31,672 nt of DNA, from contig NZ_CAJUBK010000022.1 of the NCBI RefSeq assembly GCF_910584465.1, positions 1 through 31,672 on the forward strand. The letters are read 5' to 3'. Both the position numbers and the translations under genes were made by a program. The notes beneath the pieces are model-generated. The model was given only the letters and a program-made list of their open reading frames with translations. It had not been told where the DNA came from and did not search any database. Source of the stretch: an uncultured Oscillibacter sp. GTDB lineage: Bacteria > Bacillota > Clostridia > Oscillospirales > Oscillospiraceae. This document shows positions 28,700-31,672 of this stretch, in pieces. The first letter of the stretch is position 1; the number at the start of each line of letters is the position of its first letter.

Positions 28700-29137
28700 A
28701 TGGCATTCGAAAACGGCTCCCGGGTAATGAACGGGACCTTCGGCACCGTGTGGGCGGACGGCAGCGAGATCGCGGAGATCAGCGCCTTCCAGCTGAAGGT
28801 GACGAAGAACTGGGACCCCATCAACATGTGCGGCCAGATGGCGGAGGACCGGAAGCTGACCAGTATCAAGATCACCGGCTCCATGACGCTGCACAAGGTC
28901 TACAGCCGGGGGGCGGAGGACGCGCGGGCCGCCGACTGGGGCCATGACGTCCGGCGGACGTTGGTCGCCAAGCTGGCGGACCCGGACGCCTACGGCGCGG
29001 AGCGCGTGGCCGTGTACGGTATGAACTACGACGAGCAGACCCTGATGGACTTCGCCGCCGCCAAGGCGGGGAGCATGACGGTCCCCTTCCAGGCCACTGC
29101 GTATGAGTTCCTGGATCAGGTGGCGCCGCCGGTGTAA
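28700..29137 (+). CDS. Tail tube protein (XkdM-like)
   Basis: A 145-aa protein with the XkdM-type opening (NGTFGTVWADGSEIAEISAF) and the KITGSMTLHKVYSR strand. It forms the inner tube through which DNA passes. TAAGGAGG lies upstream. It is the normal partner gene after the sheath. Confidence 0.93.
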   Translation: MAFENGSRVMNGTFGTVWADGSEIAEISAFQLKVTKNWDPINMCGQMAEDRKLTSIKITGSMTLHKVYSRGAEDARAADWGHDVRRTLVAKLADPDAYGAERVAVYGMNYDEQTLMDFAAAKAGSMTVPFQATAYEFLDQVAPPV

Positions 29138-29147
29138 GGAGGAGAAC

Positions 29148-29546
29148 ATGGAAAACGAGAAAAACGTAAGCGCTTTGGACCTGCTGCTCCGGCCGGAGCT
29201 GCCGGACGTGCGGAAGGTCCTGCCGGAGAAGCGGGTGGAGGTGACGCGGCTGTCGGAGCTCACCGGCGAGCCGGCGGTGTTCACCCTGCGGGCCCTGAGC
29301 TACAACGAGATCCGGCAGGTCCAGGACAAGCCCCGGGAGGAGCAGGCGGTATCCGCGGTGCTGTATGGGTGCAAGGACCCGGATCTGCGGGACAAGCGGC
29401 TACTGGACCCGGAGAGGGGCGCCGCGACGCCGCTGGACGCCATCAAGGCCCGGCTGACCGCCGGGGAGATCGACGAGCTGTACATTGAGATCCAGAAGCT
29501 CTCCGGCTACCTGCGGCGGACCCTGGCCGAGGTAAAAAACGCCTAG
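29148..29546 (+). CDS. Tail assembly chaperone, zero-frame product (XkdN-like)
   Basis: A 132-aa protein (LSELTGEPAVFTLRALSYNEI and a helical C-terminus) in the standard place between tube and tape measure. It corresponds to gpG of lambda. AAGGAGG precedes ATG 29148. Its last codons contain the slippery heptamer at 29534-29540, and a -1 shift there yields the longer product. Confidence 0.9.
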   Translation: MENEKNVSALDLLLRPELPDVRKVLPEKRVEVTRLSELTGEPAVFTLRALSYNEIRQVQDKPREEQAVSAVLYGCKDPDLRDKRLLDPERGAATPLDAIKARLTAGEIDELYIEIQKLSGYLRRTLAEVKNA

Positions 29547-29716
29547 AGGCGGCGGACGACCCGGAGATATCCCTGCTGTACTACCTGTTCGCGGCCAAGG
29601 ACTGGGGGCTCCATGATCTGAAGACCCTGTACGAGGGCCGGGACGGGTGGACGGAGATCGTCCGGGCGTTCGCCGCCCATCAGGCGGAGCGGCGGAGCGA
29701 GGGCTTCCGATGGTAA
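29148..29716 (+). CDS. Tail assembly chaperone, -1 frameshift product (gpGT-like)
   Basis: After a -1 slip at A AAA AAC the frame stays open for 58 more codons (AADDPEISLLYYLFAAKDWG and then ending AERRSEGFRW), giving about 189 aa. The extension looks like a genuine domain (LLYYLFAAKDWGLHDL is the pattern of gpT-like and XkdN-downstream domains), and no separate start for it exists. Conserved frameshifting here is well known in tailed phages (lambda gpG/gpGT). The longer form binds the tape measure while the short form coats it. Confidence 0.85.
29534..29540 (+). promoter_or_regulatory. Programmed -1 frameshift site A AAA AAC
   Basis: The heptamer is in the right phase (zero-frame codons GTA AAA AAC) and lies two codons before the zero-frame stop. 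GC-rich sequence downstream could form the stimulatory structure. Confidence 0.85.
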
Positions 29717-29722
29717 AAGAGA

Positions 29723-29747
29723 CCGCCCTCCCGAGGCGGGAGGGCGG
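29723..29747 (-). terminator. Terminator of moron cassette 1
   Basis: Perfect 11-bp arms CCGCCCTCCCG and CGGGAGGGCGG with an AGG loop. On the minus strand the stem is followed by TCTCTTTTA. It lies just past the frameshifted chaperone stop and ends the cassette with the 47-aa and 153-aa proteins. Confidence 0.7.
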
Positions 29748-29759
29748 GGGAGGCATCGA

Positions 29760-29903
29760 TCATAAGATGAACGGGAGCATCAGCAAGCACCCGATCACAC
29801 AAGGCCCCAGGAGGATCCCGATCATGATCCACCCGGCGCGGATGCCCGGATCATCCTTGCATTGGCGCTTAAGTATTTCCAGCTCACGACGCAATTCATT
29901 CAT
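29760..29903 (-). CDS. 47-aa single-TM membrane protein, moron cassette 1
   Basis: Starts MNELRRELEILKRQ, a charged helix, then one membrane helix (about residues 24-46) at the C-terminus. ATG 29903 has AAAGGAG 9 nt upstream. It is the second gene of cassette 1, 44 nt after the 153-aa protein, on the strand opposite to all tail genes. The function is unknown. Confidence 0.65.
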   Translation of the reverse strand: MNELRRELEILKRQCKDDPGIRAGWIMIGILLGPCVIGCLLMLPFIL

Positions 29904-29947
29904 AGCCGAGTCTCCTTTCTTTACAAACCTGAGGCGGGGGCGGGGGA

Positions 29948-30409
29948 TCATCCTTTTTTGGGGGTGCAAGCCCAGATGGCCCAAGCGAGATCCAGAAAGA
30001 GCATAGTGAACAATAAGGGGAACATCCAAGGAAGGTCACGGTCCGTAAACGGCATCATAAAGGATATCATCAACGCGAACAGAAGGCCGAAAACTGTCAG
30101 CCAGATCGATCCTCGAAACTCATAGCTGGTTTGCCGGAAGGTCATCTGAGGACTGCCGGCGTGTTGGGAGGATCGCTTCGCAGCGGCCTCCAGCTGCTGA
30201 CGCATCTCCGTATCAAAGGCTTCGGGGATCAAGCTGCATAATCTGCTTAGCTCTTTATGGATGGCCTGTTGTTCCTCAAGATCTATCACGGCCCCATAGG
30301 GATCGCAGTCCAGTATCTTTTCAAGGAACTCCATCTGGTCCAGTATTTCAGATACATTGTCGGGAGAAACCGCTATCTCTTGCCAGGTATATTTAGATCC
30401 GCTGGACAT
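29948..30409 (-). CDS. 153-aa membrane protein, moron cassette 1
   Basis: A soluble acidic N-terminal half (about residues 1-95, helical, with LEKILDCDPYGAVIDLEEQQ) followed by two membrane helices (about 99-117 and 127-146). ATG 30409 follows GGTGGGAG. It is read from the strong minus-strand promoter at 30451-30479, so it should be made in the lysogen. It lies in the chaperone-tape measure gap, like the HK97 superinfection-exclusion moron gp15 in that phage's tail gene region. An exclusion role is inferred. Confidence 0.7.
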   Translation of the reverse strand: MSSGSKYTWQEIAVSPDNVSEILDQMEFLEKILDCDPYGAVIDLEEQQAIHKELSRLCSLIPEAFDTEMRQQLEAAAKRSSQHAGSPQMTFRQTSYEFRGSIWLTVFGLLFALMISFMMPFTDRDLPWMFPLLFTMLFLDLAWAIWACTPKKG

Positions 30410-30450
30410 AGCACTCCCACCTTCACAATATCTCAAGACCCGTTATTTAC

Positions 30451-30479
30451 ATTATAACTATTCACTCAAAATGTGTCAA
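30451..30479 (-). promoter_or_regulatory. Promoter of moron cassette 1
   Basis: Minus strand TTGACA (30479-30474), exactly 17 bp, TATAAT (30456-30451). This is a perfect sigma-70 consensus. Confidence 0.9.
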
Positions 30480-30488
30480 CAGGGTGTG

Positions 30489-30586
30489 ATGCCAAGGGAT
30501 GTTCCAAGGCGTTCGAGGAGCCCGAGCGACGGTCAGCGGAGCTGGCCAGCCAGCACGACGCGCTGAGAGCGTCATTGGCGGCGTGA
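30489..30586 (+). pseudogene. Tape measure 5' remnant 1
   Basis: Begins ATGCC after an AGGGTG site, like the real tape measure start. It then has AAGGCGTTCGA as at codon 27 of that gene, and ends GACGCGCTGAGAGCGTCATTGG to a TGA at 30584. The start and the later part are in different frames, so it no longer makes a tape measure. It is the scar left beside cassette 1. Confidence 0.7.
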
Positions 30587-30621
30587 GGGCGAAAAAAGAG
30601 GAGCCGGAGGGCTCCTCGGGG
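30557..30621. repeat. Tape-measure/terminator junction repeat, copy 1
   Basis: About 65 bp nearly identical to 31103-31168, from GACGCGCTGAGAGCG through the TGA, the A-run and the terminator stem to GGGG. Differences are one base change and one insertion. Confidence 0.9.
30592..30617 (-). terminator. Terminator of moron cassette 2
   Basis: Arms GAGGAGCC and GGCTCCTC with a 4-nt loop. On the minus strand they are followed by TTTTTT. It lies 23 nt past the stop of the 93-aa protein. Confidence 0.85.
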
Positions 30622-30640
30622 CGGGCGGGAAATTATTTTG

Positions 30641-30922
30641 TTACTTGATGAGGCCCTGCTTCCAAGGTTCAACATAAGAGACCCAGGCGGAATGCGCATT
30701 GACTGTGATACAGAATAGAACGAGGGCGGCAATACACGACCCAATAAAGGCAAACCACGACACTGCCCGATATACCCGCCAGCTTTCCTCAGAATAAAAC
30801 TTATTTCGGTCATTTGCGTGTTTCTTTGAAAATAGAAAATAGCTGGAGATAGCCGTATTGAAAATGAAAATAAACAGCAGGACCAAATAGAAATAAAATT
30901 CATTGGCAAGCTGGGTCTTCAT
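30641..30922 (-). CDS. 93-aa two-TM membrane protein, moron cassette 2
   Basis: Membrane helices at about residues 10-31 (YFYLVLLFIFIFNTAISSYF) and 57-78, with a basic loop between. ATG 30922 has AAGGGGG about 10 nt upstream. The coding part is bracketed by a 13-bp direct repeat GTTACTTGATGAG (30640-30652 over the stop, 30941-30953 before the ribosome site). Low GC against the phage genes suggests separate acquisition. No family is recognised. Exclusion or lysogenic conversion is inferred. Confidence 0.7.
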   Translation of the reverse strand: MKTQLANEFYFYLVLLFIFIFNTAISSYFLFSKKHANDRNKFYSEESWRVYRAVSWFAFIGSCIAALVLFCITVNAHSAWVSYVEPWKQGLIK

Positions 30923-30956
30923 GATTTTGAGCCCCCTTGCGTTACTTGATGAGACT

Positions 30957-30985
30957 ATTATAGGGAATGGCATTCAATTTGTCAA
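30957..30985 (-). promoter_or_regulatory. Promoter of moron cassette 2
   Basis: Minus strand TTGACA (30985-30980), exactly 17 bp, TATAAT (30962-30957). It is followed on the plus side by a tape-measure-type AGAGGTG site. Confidence 0.9.
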
Positions 30986-30998
30986 CAGAGGTGATTTT

Positions 30999-31132
30999 AT
31001 GATCTGTCCGGGGAAAAATCCATTTTGCAGGCGGAGACGAACAAGGCGCGCAAGGCCATGCTGGACGCACAGAAGCAGTTCGCCGCTACGGGGGACGAGG
31101 CGGACGCGCTGAGAGCGTCATTGGCGGCGTGA
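30999..31132 (+). pseudogene. Tape measure 5' remnant 2
   Basis: Bases 30999-31053 are identical to 31618-31672 of the real tape measure gene (codons 40-58). The frame continues about 26 more codons (AMLDAQKQFAATGDEADALR) to TGA at 31130. The first 39 codons are deleted and an in-frame TGA precedes it, so it cannot make a tape measure. Confidence 0.85.
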
Positions 31133-31168
31133 GGACGCAAAAAAGAGGAGCCGGAGGGCTCCTCGGGG
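31103..31168. repeat. Tape-measure/terminator junction repeat, copy 2
   Basis: Second copy of the 30557-30621 repeat, joining the end of tape measure remnant 2 to the terminator of cassette 3. Confidence 0.9.
31139..31164 (-). terminator. Terminator of moron cassette 3
   Basis: Same stem as the cassette 2 terminator (GAGGAGCC / GGCTCCTC) followed by TTTTTT on the minus strand. It lies 50 nt past the stop of the 69-aa protein. Confidence 0.85.
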
Positions 31169-31214
31169 TGTGTGGATGGCGGGGAGGGCGAGAGAATCCT
31201 TACGCTGAGACCCA

Positions 31215-31424
31215 TCACCAACCTGCATAAATATCCATCAGTGCAAATAAAATGAATACTGCTCCTCCACCCCATAGGGCAAGATGGAGGAGATATTTCC
31301 ACATGAAATCATCTTTTATCATGTTCTGCACCTGAGAACGCAAAGATTTTGGATCATCAGAAGGAACGAACGATAAAAAAGCGAGCGGCCCCAGGAAAAG
31401 GAGACCTAAAAGAATATGTTCCAT
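31215..31424 (-). CDS. 69-aa two-TM membrane protein, moron cassette 3
   Basis: Helices at about residues 4-21 (ILLGLLFLGPLAFLSFV) and 45-66, with a charged middle (SDDPKSLRSQVQNMIKDD). ATG 31424 follows AAGGAGGG. It is read from the promoter at 31456-31484, directly back-to-back with the tape measure start. It is unlike the cassette 2 protein in sequence but of the same design. The function is unknown; exclusion is inferred. Confidence 0.7.
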   Translation of the reverse strand: MEHILLGLLFLGPLAFLSFVPSDDPKSLRSQVQNMIKDDFMWKYLLHLALWGGGAVFILFALMDIYAGW

Positions 31425-31455
31425 TATACAACACCCTCCTTAATATTCTGAAATT

Positions 31456-31484
31456 ATTATAAAACGGAGAATCAATCATGTCAA
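31456..31484 (-). promoter_or_regulatory. Promoter of moron cassette 3
   Basis: Minus strand TTGACA (31484-31479), exactly 17 bp, TATAAT (31461-31456). Its -35 box ends only 3 nt before the GGAGGTG ribosome site of the tape measure gene. Confidence 0.9.
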
Positions 31485-31499
31485 CATGGAGGTGAAAGT

Positions 31500-31672
31500 A
31501 TGCCAGAGACGAGTATCGTCGTCAAGATTGATGACCGATATTCCTCGGTACTGAAAAGCATGTCGGAGGTGACTAAGGCGTTCGACAAGAACGCGGAACA
31601 CCTGGAAAAGACCCTGCATGATCTGTCCGGGGAAAAATCCATTTTGCAGGCGGAGACGAACAAGGCGCGCAA
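31500..31672 (+). CDS. Phage tail tape measure protein (N-terminal part, runs off the window)
   Basis: The first 57 codons of an open frame starting MPETSIVVKIDDRYSSVLKS, with GGAGGTG 6 nt before the ATG. The helical start (SEVTKAFDKNAEHLEKTL) and the position after the chaperone fit the tape measure protein, which sets tail length and passes into the host membrane during infection. Parts of this gene are repeated in the two remnants at 30489 and 30999. Confidence 0.8.
   Translation, partial: MPETSIVVKIDDRYSSVLKSMSEVTKAFDKNAEHLEKTLHDLSGEKSILQAETNKAR

Noticed and set aside
27260..29284. A 674-codon minus-strand frame opposite sheath and tube genes
   Set aside because: It covers several well-identified tail genes on the other strand and has no ribosome site or domain.
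30903..31112. A 69-codon plus-strand frame starting near the second tape measure remnant
   Set aside because: It reads the tape measure remnant in the wrong frame and gives an Arg-rich nonsense peptide.

Overview
The window looks like chromosomal DNA of a high-GC gut Firmicute of the class Clostridia (Oscillospiraceae-type: strong AGGAGG ribosome sites, Tn1549-type conjugative-element genes, GC-rich phage genes). This assignment is inferred from gene content and base composition, not from a marker gene. Two mobile elements meet near position 6200.

Left part (1-6200): a piece of a Tn1549-like integrative or mobilizable element, almost all on the minus strand. From right to left it has a repA-type replication initiator with an odd 3' end, an uncharacterised plus-strand gene, a very large GC-rich inverted repeat, mobC, and a cargo operon. 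The operon runs TetR regulator, DUF4177 protein, ABC ATPase, ABC permease, two small membrane proteins and a cysteine-rich KTR protein. It starts at a near-consensus promoter with a 16-bp-arm operator just downstream, and it ends at paired terminators. Copies of a GGTCAC/GTGACC palindrome sit at both ends of the cargo. No relaxase follows mobC inside the window.

Right part (6201-31672, continuing past the end): a prophage of contractile-tailed (myovirus) type with an HK97-fold head. A large serine integrase lies at its left edge, followed on the minus strand by small regulators, a Cys-rich protein and a DnaQ-BRCT exonuclease. The immunity region (10085-12263) is unusual. It has three minus-strand XRE regulators, each facing a plus-strand promoter of the same design (TTGACA or TTGATA, 17-18 bp, TATAGT) whose spacer is filled by an inverted-repeat operator, with a different operator sequence in each. 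A type I toxin-antitoxin locus (28-aa holin-like toxin plus antisense RNA) lies downstream of the first. To the right come the replication genes (HTH initiator, DnaB-like helicase, ParA, DUF3102, a Cys-rich peptide, an HUH-like Rep), then HNH, terminase, portal, protease, capsid, connectors, sheath, tube and tail assembly chaperone. The chaperone has a clear A AAA AAC slippery site for a -1 frameshift product.

Between the chaperone and the tape measure gene (TMP, start at 31500), where the two normally adjoin, lies a 1.8-kb low-GC array. It holds three opposite-strand cassettes, each made of a near-perfect sigma-70 promoter (TTGACA, 17 bp, TATAAT), one or two small membrane-protein genes and an intrinsic terminator. 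Each cassette abuts a TMP ribosome site and TMP 5' sequence. In the first two cassettes the TMP sequence is a broken remnant ending in TGA; the third leads to the open TMP gene. This looks like stacked acquisition of lysogen-expressed morons, with superinfection exclusion the leading guess, each bringing its own TMP 5' end. It is the most novel structure in the window. Other oddities are an exact 66-bp tandem duplication inside terL and a 54-bp repeat in the portal N-terminus.
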